Assembly: GCA_911728455.2 (NCBI GenBank)
Contig: OU452225.1
Location: forward strand, 20,742,495-20,806,494
DNA: 64,000 bases
From: Marthasterias glacialis
Lineage: Eukaryota > Echinodermata > Asteroidea > Forcipulatida > Asteriidae
Direction: 5' to 3'
Shown here piece by piece: positions 1 to 9,810 of this stretch. A program made the position numbers and the translations under genes. Within the stretch, counting starts at the first letter, position 1. Each line of letters opens with the position of its first letter. Below the pieces are notes generated by a model. It made no database searches, was not told the origin of the DNA, and worked only from the letters and a program-made list of their open reading frames with translations.

Positions 1-425
1 ACTTGCAGACAAAGCAATATTTTGCAAATTTGTACGAACTTAACCCTAATTATATACAGTTCAATCAAGTATGTTTCAATTGCTGTAATAAGTGCATCAG
101 TCAATGCTTTAAAACTGCTTTTTTAAAACTATATGAATTATACCTGTATTACATAAATATAGAGTTTGAAACTTTGCATGGTGGAGATAACAATCTATCA
201 AGTAAGGTTTTCTGTAACATGTACATTAAGTATCTCTCTCAAAGTCCAGCTGTCTCCTGAAGATGATTGATGAGAGTATACTGATCGAAATGTTGAGTTG
301 TTACACCGCCGGTTCTTCTCCGAACCGCCACTACTCATTTAGAGATGTTATTGTGTTACAGAAAACCTTACTAGATTATAAACATAAGGAGGAACTAAGC
401 GAGATTTTTGTTTGTAAATCCACAG
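1..425. other. Upstream intronic sequence
   Basis: No recognisable exon or repeat. It ends at the polypyrimidine-poor acceptor ...CCACAG at 421-425 that opens the first HYR exon. The exon is already mid-protein (phase 1), so the gene must begin outside the window. Confidence 0.5.
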
Positions 426-701
426 ATAAAGAGGATCCTAACATTACGTGCCCTGCAAACTTTACGATGGAGGTCACTGATTCCATGCAGTACTACAACT
501 CTTTCACGCTGCCTGATGTTACAGAAGCATTTGATAACTCTGGGGTATACAACATCACTATAGATATCGGAGAAGCCACTGTCTACTTCATCAATGATAC
601 TTTCAATTTCAATTTTACGTCATCACCCCATAGGCTTCGATACACCATTACTGATGAGGCTATGTTGACTGATTTTTGCGATGTTTACCTTTTTGTTCAA
701 G
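426..701 (+). CDS. HYR domain exon 1
   Basis: One complete HYR (hyalin repeat) domain, an immunoglobulin-like adhesion fold of extracellular proteins. The exon opens after AG with a phase-1 Asp codon, then the hallmark D-x-x-x-P-x-I-x-C-P (DPNITCP). A central DNSG follows, then Y-T-I-T-D and a closing F-C-D-V-Y-L-F-V. It ends CAA G|GTATGA, again phase 1, so it is a symmetric shuffling exon. Several N-x-S/T glycosylation sites are visible. No in-frame stop. The Cys pair is in the usual HYR positions. Family assignment is by motif; the partner is unknown. It is the first of four consecutive HYR exons. Confidence 0.85.
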
Positions 702-2271
702 GTATGAAGTAAATGACCTTTTTTAACTTATTGAGCTTCATATATTGACAAGAGCTTTAACTCTGGATTTGAGATGCACATATTCTTTGAATCCTCCGAG
801 TGGCAGATATGTTTTCGGCTTGTTGCGTAAACTTGAATTTGAGTTGATACTGCTGCAAGTGCATATGCAATTCGCATTTGGCACGCAGAATTATGCACAT
901 TTTCTGATAACGCCTTAAATTGATGGATTCTGTAAGATCATAAGGGTGGATGATGCAAATAGCTGTTCGACAGCCTTATCAAACTGCAAGCACTTAGGTT
1001 GTACGTACCAACATGGCTTCAAAACGCAGGGTTTGTTAGCATCCTGGTCAATGAATTTAGCTCAATGTTTTGAATAGTGTTTTTCGTCATCATAATACCT
1101 CTGCTGGATCATTATTTGTATTTTCTCCCTTCCCTCTTGATAAACCTTAGAAAATCATCTGATTAAAAACTGAATGTTTTCTTTTTAATCCCAAGTGAGA
1201 AAATTACCCAAACACCCCTCTTGCAATAGTAGAAGTGTCCTGGAGTAGCTTCGCACTTTTACTAGATGAACAATAGACTGCAAGTCTTGCACGTATTATA
1301 CTGTTTGGCACCGTTATTTTGTTTCCTTTACAAATTAAAGCATATAAACGTGGTAACTCAGCATTCCCCAAAATGTTTGAATATTCACAAGTCTTGCATG
1401 GTCTATGGTCCTACTGTAGCTGTCTATCATTGAGCACTCCATATCTCTCGCATGATGACATCACAAGCTTAAAGAGCGCCCTCACTGAGGTCAATGGAAG
1501 ACCTCTAAATGGCTGAGCATCATGCGTTAGAGCTCAGCGGCGGGGGCCTATGCAAGGGGCTCTATATGGACTATGCAAAAACAATAGATGAACAATAGGC
1601 ATCATCAGAAAACGTGCATTGTTTGTGGTATGGGTGGCGTGTGTGTAAAATGCTTGCCTCTCAATGTAACCTTGATTTTATTCCAGGCTGATGAGGCCAT
1701 ATGTGAGTAGAGTTGTGCGTTGGTTTTCTCCTGTGTCCAAATTTTTTTTCCAGACCCTCATGTTTTCCTCCCTCTGGAAAAAACCACTTTTGATCTCTTG
1801 CTTTGCTCCTTGGTCATCTATGAATTGATGTGGCTGGCTGTCAAAGGCGCTCTTGCATGCCTGCAGCTCGAACACGTTGTAGCTGCGTCCATTGCAATTC
1901 AGCTTCTCAAAGGATGGTTAGCCTCAAAAATATTTTGAAGTCTCATGGGTTGTGCCCCGTTGAAGTGCATGATGTTGTTATCTTCACGTGTCAAAGCAAC
2001 TTGAGGTTTCCCCAAAATTACCTCTTGAACATATTGAAGTAGCCCACTATAAGGTGGGCATGCCATCATTCCAACATACCTCCTGAAATTTGGAGTCTAG
2101 TTTCAAACCTTTTTGTCAGGAAAGACTGTTGCCTCTGGAGTGGAATTAAGAACAGTACAGCACTTCTGAATCCAAGATACATGTACGTGTGCCCTGTAAC
2201 TGTTTTGCTCAGTTGGTAATTTTGGAACAATCTACTGACCAATGCTACTCCAATCATCATTTAATTAACAG
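702..2271 (+). other. Intron with an unclassified repeat
   Basis: Intron between HYR exons 1 and 2. It holds one copy of a dispersed repeat (1678-1930, listed separately) and no exon that I can support. Short open frames here have no domain pattern. Confidence 0.6.
1678..1930. repeat. Dispersed repeat, copy 1 of 2
   Basis: Similar to 3425-3560 in the next intron. Both contain CACTTTTGATCTCT, CTGCAGCTCGAACACG or its close variant, and CAATTCAGCTTCTCA. On the minus strand this copy is open for about 65 codons, which might be an old antisense coding fragment. The second copy has stops, so no function is proposed. Confidence 0.55.
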
Positions 2272-2517
2272 ATAGAGAGAACCCAATGTTGACATGTGCA
2301 GATAAAACGGTTCCCACCCAGACCGGTCAGGCCTATGCACTCCTGAGCCTTAATCTGCCGGTTGTCATGGATAACTCTGGGGCAAGTTTAACAGCTGTGT
2401 GCACCCAGAGTGGAGCTGGTGGTGACCAGGTAGGGATCGGTATTCACACCATTAACTGTGAGGCTACTGACCCGTATGGAAACAGGGGGACATGTACCTT
2501 CATGCTGACTGTTACAG
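2272..2517 (+). CDS. HYR domain exon 2
   Basis: Complete HYR domain in one phase-1/phase-1 exon. It opens D-R-E-N-P-M-L-T-C, has the mid-domain DNSGAS, and closes with the textbook E-A-T-D-P-Y-G-N-R-G-T-C-T-F-M-L-T-V-T. Acceptor TTAACAG and donor GTAAGC are canonical. There are four Cys, two more than the minimum for the fold, which is common in tandem HYR proteins. It joins in frame to exon 1 (VQ|DREN). No lesions. The ATG at 2286 is internal, not a start. Confidence 0.9.
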
Positions 2518-3424
2518 GTAAGCCCCCAAAACGTCAATAAATTAATACCTTTTTTTGCCTTTGAAAGAATTGAGTATGGAAGTTTGATAATAAGAATAAA
2601 ATTTTATTTTTGTCTGCAAGTGATTTACATAACTTCTTTATTAAAAATTTATTTTATGCAATTCAAGGGCTGTTAAAAATTAAATAAGGTTTGGCACTTT
2701 TTGGCACAGAAGTACAACAAATCTTGTTTCATGCAAACCTGACATACACATATATTTTTTCCGCATCTAAATGTACATCGAATAAAAAATACATGCCAAA
2801 GGAATAATTGCATTACGGACAACGAAATGAGCTGACATTTCCACATGTTGGATTTATTACAGATATCTTAATTTGTGCCAAGAATTCAAGCATTTAACAG
2901 TCAGTTTATATAATGTTGAGCTGTGGCTTTAATTCACATTACATCATTGGGGGAAAAATCTTTAATGTGTGTTAGCTGAACATAAAACGTCTGTTTGATT
3001 TGGAAGTTTGATTTCATTCTTGGGAAATGAAGCTTAACTTGTTAGAAATGTCTGCAGATGTTTGTGTAGCAAAATCACTTGCTCTTTTGTACACCACTTA
3101 GTTGTACACCACTTAGAAAGGTTTTTTTTTGGCACTTAACTCAATTTTTAGTGCGAATTGAATACTGCATGTAGTTTTCCTCCCTTTGAATTGACCTCGA
3201 GGCCTGATTTTTCATGGAGGCAATCACCTCCATTGCCCCATTTCGTTGCCTTGGTGCCCTTAAAGCGTTCCAATAGAAATTTACCATTTTCCTATTAGAG
3301 GTGTCCTTTATCAAGAAGAACATGCCTTGGTGCCCTTGCCGTTTCAAGAACGAAGCAATCAGCCCTGGCCCTCTCTAGGTGGGCAAACTCTTGGCTGCTC
3401 ATTTAATGAAATGCCCCTTATTAG

Positions 3425-3560
3425 GATAAGTCAAACACTTTTGATCTCTGACTGTGCTCTGTAGTCATATATGGGTGGATGTGCCTGCAGCTGGAGCACG
3501 TTGTAGCCACGTCCTTGGCAATTCAGCTTCTCAGCTGCGAGGAAGGTTGATTAGGCTTCC
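3425..3560. repeat. Dispersed repeat, copy 2 of 2
   Basis: Shorter, diverged relative of 1678-1930 (shared phrase GCACGTTGTAGCCACGTCC versus the ACACGTTGTAGCTGCGTCC form). See that entry. Confidence 0.5.
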
Positions 3561-3750
3561 AAATTATTATTTTATTTATTATTAATAAATACTTAGGACA
3601 GTTTGTGGATTCTGATTGGTCAAAACGTGATCACGTGGGGGTGTATTAATGGCGATATAAAGACCGGCTAACAAAACAAGAAAGTATCGCCGAGAAAGAA
3701 AAGTTACAAAATGGACGATTTTAGCCGTTTATTTCGTTAAAAAGGTATTT

Positions 3751-3924
3751 ATTAATGGGAATAACAGTGCGAGGATCCGGTCTTCACTGTTTGGTAATGA
3801 CCTTGGGTGGTGGCTGGCCGCTGTTAACGACCGCGCCTCCGGCTTGGTCCTTAACAGCGGCCAGCCACCACCCCGGTCATTACCAAGCAGTGAAGACCGG
3901 GTCCTCGCACTGTTATTCCCTAAT
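3751..3924. repeat. Long inverted repeat (foldback MITE-like)
   Basis: Two arms of about 75 bp that are near-perfect reverse complements, with a spacer of about 23 bp (3828-3850). The left arm begins ATTAATGGGAATAACAGTGC and the right arm ends GCACTGTTATTCCCTAAT. If transcribed in the intron of the HYR gene it would form one long hairpin RNA. The arms hold no protein signal. Confidence 0.85.
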
Positions 3925-4051
3925 TACTAATAAACCTGAACCAACACCATATACTAAATTGAAGATTAGTCCTGTGTGGGATATAAGCTGTCAACTTTGT
4001 TTACTTTGCTCTTCATTTAGTAAACAATCTTCTCGTTGATACTTGTTTTAG

Positions 4052-4321
4052 ATCAAGAACGTGCTATAATTATATGCCCTACAAACACCACCTTAGGAAC
4101 GGCTGCTCCACTAGGAACCGCTTCTTTCACCGTACCTGCACCAGTAACCTCTATGGACAACTCTAACTTGTTGACTTTAACCATCTCTATGATGGGGACG
4201 AGCGTTAACAGCGGTCAGGTGCTGACTCTGGCGCCACAGCCCAGTCCCTACGTGTTTGTGTACACCGCGACAGACACAGCACTCCTGGTTCAGATTTGCT
4301 ACTTTGGTCTCACAGTTATTG
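4052..4321 (+). CDS. HYR domain exon 3
   Basis: Third HYR domain, single phase-1/phase-1 exon. It opens D-Q-E-R-A-I-I-I-C-P, has MDNSN mid-domain, and closes Y-T-A-T-D-T-A-L-L-V-Q-I-C-Y-F-G-L-T-V-I. The usual A-G-N after YTATD is replaced by TALL, so the domain is divergent but open. Acceptor TTGTTTTAG, donor GTAGGT. Joins in frame to the exon before and after. Confidence 0.85.
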
Positions 4322-5071
4322 GTAGGTATTAAAAACCTTTAGGTTTGTACATGTAGGTGGTAGCAGAAACACCAGGTAACTGTCCATTGTTCACCTAGTT
4401 CTGAGCTTTTGTACATTTCTGAGAACCATGAGTTTATCTGTTGAAACCTGCCGTCCACAACAAAAATCTCCATTTAAGAATCTTCCAGTTTATCTACTTG
4501 TCATTTTTGCAGTTGTCGCTATGATAAAGTGCCCAGGTTGATTCACTCTGGGATAACGCCTCACTGCTGCCGACCAATCAGAAGCAGGGATTCCAAGAAA
4601 AAATTATGACACGTAATTGATGTTTTAATGGCATCGGGAATACAGAACAAATATGGTTTTCCTTTGCCCTGCATTGATATTTGATAAGCACTGTATGCTC
4701 AGTGTTTGTAGCGAGAGGGAAAATCCTTAAGATTTGAACCCATAACCTTTGTCAATTCTAGAGATGTTGTCCCTGGTTGGCCACCCAGCTCCCCCCAGGA
4801 CCAGTTTGAATGCTATAACTGCAACATTTTTTTGTTGGTGATGAACAATTCATCACAACAGTGTGAGAAGGTCGTATGCTCCTTGTAGCAAGAATAATTT
4901 CTAATGGCAATTGTAAAAAAATCCCAGATGAAGGCACAAACTATGAAGAAAAACTACTTCATTGCGTGGAGAGGAGTATGTAATTTTTAAGTGTGCAAGA
5001 GAAGACCTTTTGACCGAACTTGCTCTGATATAACAAATTATTGTGAATTTTTTTTTTTAATATATACACAG
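4322..5071 (+). other. Intron, nothing recognised
   Basis: No exon, element boundary or tandem repeat seen between HYR exons 3 and 4. Confidence 0.5.
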
Positions 5072-5326
5072 ATGATGATCCGCCCACATTTTCTGGTTGC
5101 CCTACTGACTTTACCGTTTGTGTGGGGTCACAATCTGAAACTGCCCTGGTTAGATGGACTCCGCCAGTTGCAACAGACAACATTGCTGTGGTCACTGAAT
5201 CCTCAAATATCATGCCTAATAGCCGGTTATCGCCACCAGGTAACACAGTTGTCTACACAGCGGTTGATGGAGCCAGTCTACGGGGAACCTGTGAATTTAT
5301 GGTCACGGTTGCTGTTGCCACAACAG
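5072..5326 (+). CDS. HYR domain exon 4
   Basis: Fourth HYR domain, phase 1 at both ends. It opens D-D-D-P-P-T-F-S-G-C-P, has V-R-W-T-P-P-V-A-T-D-N mid-domain (the W-x-x-P-x-A-x-D signature), then P-G-N-T-V-V-Y-T-A-V-D, and closes C-E-F-M-V-T-V. A short VATTG linker follows before donor GTATGC. It is the best match of the four to the family pattern. Intact. Confidence 0.9.
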
Positions 5327-6017
5327 GTATGCAGAACTTCACACATGACAGGTTGCATAGCACTAAATTTTTCATAAAAAGTGCATAAGGGGATTTAAAA
5401 TATTAAACCTAAAAAAAATGAAAATATGGCCAACATTAGTTGACACTTGAAAATGACACATTAAAAATTACACTTGAGAACTAACCAAGTTATGAGCAGC
5501 TGAACATTTCAAAAATGCACATTCATAAAATGAAAAAAAATGCTATGATCAAATGAGATCAATAAAAACAGGTTCACTGCGAACTTAATGCGTAATTAAA
5601 ATTTTGTGACTCATGTAAGATCTTCTGTTGTTATGGTCAATACTTTCACGCAGGCCTTCAGATTGGAACTGCTCAATTTTATTTTCTTGATAATTACTGA
5701 CTAAATTTGTGTCGTGGCCGAGTGGTCAAGCGCACTGGACTCAAGCTGTGGTGTTTCTGATCAGCAGAGTGTGGGTTTGAGTCCTGGTCTTGACACTTGT
5801 GTTCTTCAGCAAGACACTTAACCATTATTGCTTCGTCCTTCGGATGGGACGTAAAGCCGTAGGTCCCGTGTGTTGTGTACTGCACGTAAAAGAACCCGGT
5901 ACACTCACCGCAAAGAGAAGGGGTTCGCCCCTTTGTTCTTGGTTTGATCAGGTGCGGAATGCGCCACAGCACCTTGTAAACGGTTACATGGTGGTATGTA
6001 AAGGATGTAAAGGAACA

Positions 6018-6498
6018 GGAGTCAATTTCACGATATGTTAAGACGAGTCTTATCTCGAGTTAGGACGAGTATAACTCATCCTAACTTAGGAATAGTCGTA
6101 ATAATAATAATAATATAATAATAACTAGTTCTTATATAGTGCATTTCACAATAACGTCTCAATGCACTTTACATTAGTGCCCTGTGGTCATTGGGCCAAT
6201 AACATTCCTGTAATCTTTCTCAGCTCCCTGGGGAGTATACTGCCCCGAGCTGCCATGGCGCTCCAAAGGCTTTTTCAAACACAATATCAACCTCTACCCT
6301 CGAAGGTACCCATTTATACCCCTGGATGAAGAGAAGCAATTATAGTAAAGCATCTTGCTCAAGGACACAAGTGTCATGACCGGGATTCGAACCCACACCC
6401 TGATGACTTGACCACCAGAACTTGAGTCCGGTGCACTAGACCGCTTGGCCATGACACACTAGTCCTAAGTTAGGAAGAGTTTTGTGATATCGACCCCA
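6018..6498. mobile_element. MITE nested in the SINE
   Basis: Ends are inverted: GGAGTCAATTTCACGATAT on the left and TGTGATATCGACCCC on the right, with subterminal GTTAGGACGAG / CTAGTCCTAAGTTAGG. It splits a tRNA-derived SINE and itself contains an oppositely oriented SINE. A short AGG repeat flanks it, possibly the target duplication. Confidence 0.6.
6094..6463 (-). mobile_element. tRNA-derived SINE inside the MITE
   Basis: Minus-strand copy. The (AAT)n/ATATAAGAAC-type tail lies at the left (6094-6140). The B box is visible as its complement GGATTCGAACC at about 6383, and the A-box complement CGCTTGGCCATG near 6451. It shares the ACACTTGTGTCCT phrase downstream of the B box with the SINE copies near 5790 and 48040. 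Confidence 0.7.
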
Positions 6499-6646
6499 GG
6501 TCTCATACTTCAAATCGTAACTCCGCATACCTAGCCGGAAAAAATAATGAACGTTTTGAGATGCCCATCGGGTGTGCGATAAAGCGCTATATGAGAACTG
6601 GGTATTGTTATAACCGACTGATCCTTTACTTCGTCTTTAAAAACAG

Positions 6647-6741
6647 GTATTATGAGGTATCAGCTCACAGTTATTATGGACATGATACGCAGAACACCAG
6701 GATCTGGAGCATCACTACTTCTGCAAAACCTTGCTGATGAC
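6647..6741 (+). CDS. SEA-like module, first exon
   Basis: Begins after AAACAG in phase 1 (G|GT ATT), reading YQLTVIMDMIRRTPGSG then a helix-like L-L-L-Q-N-L-A-D-D, and ends in phase 0 at donor GTAAGG. With the next exon it gives a module of about 105 residues, the size of a SEA domain (an autoproteolysis or mechanical domain of secreted and membrane glycoproteins). The alternation of strand, helix and strand fits, but I cannot confirm the family. Confidence 0.6.
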
Positions 6742-8059
6742 GTAAGGCAATTTTGACTTTTCTTCCTGTGACCAAATCCTATGTACTGGTGGTCACATCT
6801 TGAAGCTTATATCACCGGCTTTTCAGCAGAAGGGCTAAAAGCTCTGTGCCCTTCTGTCAGCCACGCAAAGTACAAAATTGTTGTCCTTGCAGGAGGGCAA
6901 TAGCATTAAAAGTGCATTGTTGAAAAAATAGGGCTTCATTTTCATAAGGTTCTTGCTCGATTTTCTCCCTACAATGACTTATGAATGACAGCAAAACGAT
7001 CAAACTTTCCCATTCGGTTTTCTTGCAACACAGTTTTACACATCAAAAACTTATGACATCTTACCAGGAAAACATTTATTACATTCTTCTGCCAGGCACA
7101 CAACAATATTGGGGAGGAGGGGTTGAGAGAGGTGGGTCATTCCATGAAGGTGGAACACTAGGGACACTGTTACATCGTTACCACCTATGAAGCTTTTTCA
7201 CCACTTCACTAGTCTACTTCGTCAATCTTGCCTAACATAGTATAAATAACACCAAACAGGAATCATAAAAAGGTTTTACTTGATTACTGTGGTGTTAAAT
7301 AAATGTGATACAGTGCCTAAACTGATGCAACATAGGTGTGACATTTGGTGTCCCCGTTACATTGTGACATATTTCCTTAATTTCTCAGCCATGTGTACTT
7401 TTAATACCCATGAAGGAAGTTATTTTTTTAATGAATTTGGCATCAAGTTTCTGTTGAACATTGTAAATCTGTTTATTACTTCCATAATTTTGAAGAATAT
7501 TTGTTACAAACATGGTGTCCCTGTTACATCATTACCATGAATTTTTAGGAATATTAGCAAAAGTTTCAGTAAGATGGTGTGGGAAGGATTTGAAACTTTC
7601 TGAAATACTTTCAACACCCAAATAAAATGTGATGATTGATAAACATAAACTAGAATCAACATTCTTTCTAACAAAAATGATAATAATGAAAAATGTCACA
7701 AATTGTGTCCCACCTTCATGGAATGACCCAGATCTAGCTGACCAAAGAGCTTATGGTTTTATTTGTTTGAACATCAACTGATAAGAGGGTAAATAGACCT
7801 CATTGGGAGGGGGGTGGGGGGAAGCTCTGAAACATAACGTGATGTCACTGAGTGCAGTTCTTTCAAGAAGGTTTGCACTCACTCGGGGTTTGACAGTGGA
7901 TTGCTCAGCAAAGGATTGGGTTGATTGTGCACATACTTTCCAAAAAAATTGATGGTGTATATCTTCACCCCATGGCAATTCCCAACAGGAAACATTTAAA
8001 AAACAGATCATTTTTGGCTCTGACACAACAATATTTCCCCTATTTTTGCTTCTTTGTAG
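6742..8059 (+). other. Intron with one MITE
   Basis: Holds the TIR element at 7134-7729. Otherwise nothing recognised. Confidence 0.6.
7134..7729. mobile_element. TIR MITE, copy 1
   Basis: Perfect terminal inverted repeats: GGGTCATTCCATGAAGGTGG at the left and its complement ending at 7729. The interior repeats short phrases such as GGTGTCCCTGTTACAT and has no transposase. A second copy with the same ends lies at 15773-16382. The flanking target duplication is unclear. Confidence 0.85.
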
Positions 8060-8285
8060 CTAGAGGACCTGTTCCGTACATCTGGTAATCCATTAGCGTT
8101 TTTAATCGTAACAATTTCTCCGGTGAGATCACAATTAACTGGCAATGACATCATCGTGGAGATGGAAATGACCGTGAAGGTTTCTACCCTGTCACCTTCA
8201 AACATTGAGCAGGCATTTGATGCCCTCGCTCCGTTAAATCGGTTTCCCACCGACAATGTTGCTCTTGGAAACACGTTCACCATAG
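8060..8285 (+). CDS. SEA-like module, second exon
   Basis: Enters in phase 0 after CTTTGTAG and leaves in phase 1 at donor GTGAGT, so the two-exon module is again phase-1 symmetric overall. It reads LEDLFRTSG, a hydrophobic strand F-L-I-V-T-I, then D-I-I-V-E-M-E-M-T-V-K-V and S-P-S-N-I-E-Q-A-F-D-A-L. This is the strand-then-helix pattern seen near the C-terminus of SEA domains. No in-frame stop. The SEA call is tentative; the exon itself is well supported by splice sites and frame. Confidence 0.65.
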
Positions 8286-8877
8286 GTGAGTAAACATCAA
8301 AGACCAAACACAGGTTGGGTAAAAGACTGTGCAAGTCCATTTGTGTGAACATTGAGGTTGCACCTTGTGTGAACACTGCTTTCTGGTATGATGGAGACAA
8401 AGTTGCGCACTTTAATGTTCAAATAAGCACGAGACTTCCACAGCTCATCAAAAGTCTGATTATAAAATTCTGGGTTTTGGGTTTTGGGTTTCTCAGCAGG
8501 CTCAATTAGCTCTGCACTGGTTTTTAACAATCCAAGAAGAGCAAATGATCCTTCTTCTAAGATTGCTTTAAATTACACTTGCAACTCAGCACCGCACAGG
8601 CAGTTTGGGACCTTGAAATTGCCCGCGTGAATTCGAAAAATATTCAGTGACCTCACAAAAAGTCAAAAAGTACAATTTTGTTCCGTAAACACTTCAGAGA
8701 GCTACAACCTTGCTGCAAGCACCCCCCCCCCAAAAAAAAATAAATAAATAAATAAATAAACTAGCATTCTGACTAGGCCCTACTTTATATGTTTGAAACT
8801 AAATTGTGGGTGTCCGATCATTTGGTGCAGTTTGCTGAAAGACTCTCTGCTTTATTTTTGTTGATGCTGTTGCACAG

Positions 8878-8997
8878 GTCCTGGAGGTTGCACAAGCAGC
8901 AGTGTATGCCAGAATGGGGGATCATGTCGCCCTGGTAGAGCTGGATCGCATGTATGTGACTGCACAGCAGGTTTTACTGGGACTGATTGCAGTACAG
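8878..8997 (+). CDS. EGF-like domain exon
   Basis: A complete EGF domain in one phase-1/phase-1 exon with the six-Cys spacing. The segments C-T-S-S-S-V-C-Q-N-G-G-S-C, then V-C-D-C and G-F-T-G-T-D-C are all visible. No Ca-binding N-terminal Asp/Asn pattern, so it is a non-calcium EGF. It follows the SEA-like module directly, an order typical of large adhesive or mucin-like ECM proteins. Intact. This is the last undamaged exon of the 5' gene in the window. Confidence 0.92.
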
Positions 8998-9766
8998 GTA
9001 ATGTGTCAATCTACCCTTTTACCTCTACCCTTTAACCTCAAAACATTTACCCCTTATTAAAGGTAATACTGTTGCTAAGTCAATGCATCATGCTCACAAA
9101 TTTTGCTACTACTCAATTAAAACTAATTTTTATGACAAAGTTATGATTTTTTAATGAGATTATATTATGTTAATAGTAAAGTAATACAACAAAGACTTAG
9201 CTTTACAAAAAAAAATTAAAAACTCAAGCAGGCAAAAAGCACTACAGTAAAGAAAACACCACAGATTTTTTTTCAGTATTTGCAAAGTGTAGGCAAGTTC
9301 GAACTATTTTCTACAAGAAGACTGGCTCAGTGCATTTCCTTTGGACTGATAATTGTTGGATCCAAACTGTCTGGAGTGGGCATGGTTTTTGAGAGGGGTT
9401 GATTTAATTTTGTAGATGTCGTTAACATTGTCTATTATTGTTATTATAATTGCCTTGCAAAGCTATGTAAGCAATACTATCGCACAACCTTGAAATCAAG
9501 GCTAGTTATTATCAGGCTTTATGCTCTGTTAGGCCAAGACTTAGTTATTTTTTTTTGCATAAAGCCTGGTTCATGCTTCACTTGAATTGTAAAAGCGAAG
9601 CAAATTTTCTTGCATCACAATTGCAAAACAGCACAGACTGATTGTTTGCGTCACCAAAATTCACTTTGCATTCGCAATAAGTATGAACTGGGCTTTAGGT
9701 GATTTAGCTCACAGAGTGTGGGTTACAATCTTGGTCATGACACTTGTGACCTCAAGTTTGTTTTAG
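8998..9766 (+). other. Intron, AT-rich, SINE fragment
   Basis: No exon. The last about 80 bases before 9766 resemble the SINE interior (GTGTGGGTTACAATC, CATGACACTTGTG), ending against the EGF half-exon. Confidence 0.5.
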
Positions 9767-9810
9767 TTGTGCGAGTGGCTTCACTGGTGACAGATGCCAG
9801 ACCCAAACAG
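9767..9810 (+). pseudogene. C-terminal half of an EGF-like exon
   Basis: After TTGTTTTAG comes an open stretch with C-A-S-G-F-T-G-D-R-C-Q-T-Q-T-G, the C-terminal loop of an EGF domain, ending in phase 1 at donor GTAATT. The first four Cys of the domain are missing. SINE-like sequence lies immediately 5', and a Helitron-like repeat begins within a few bases after the donor. It may be a truncated second EGF exon, or an EGF split by an intron whose first half I did not find. Confidence 0.55.

Larger units (their letters stand above)
2518..4051 (+). other. Intron with repeats and a foldback
   Basis: Intron between HYR exons 2 and 3. It holds a repeat rich in the phrase CCTTGGTGCCCTT (about 3150-3420), the second copy of the 1678 repeat (3425-3560), and the long inverted repeat at 3751-3924. 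Nothing coding is supported. Confidence 0.6.
5709..6615 (+). mobile_element. tRNA-derived SINE, interrupted by a MITE
   Basis: The head at 5709-5790 carries pol III promoter boxes: A box TGGCCGAGTGG at 5715-5725 and B box GGTTTGAGTCC at 5774-5784, resembling a Ser/Leu-type tRNA. The body runs to about 6017. The tail AAGCGCTATATGAGAACTGG, followed by a short T/A-rich end, resumes at about 6499-6615. The intervening 6018-6498 is a separate insertion. It lies in the intron before the SEA-like exons. Confidence 0.7.

Noticed and set aside
263-425. ATG at 263 as the start of the HYR gene
   Set aside because: The stretch before 426 is not HYR-like, and a phase-1 acceptor at 425 explains the domain border; the other HYR exons behave the same way.
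5709-5790. Genuine tRNA gene
   Set aside because: A and B boxes are present, but the sequence does not fold into a full cloverleaf by eye and is followed by a SINE body and tail. The same holds for the tRNA-like pieces near 15660, 31790, 32065 and 40440.
5694-5972. Minus-strand frame of 92 codons
   Set aside because: Antisense of the tRNA-derived SINE, with no domain.
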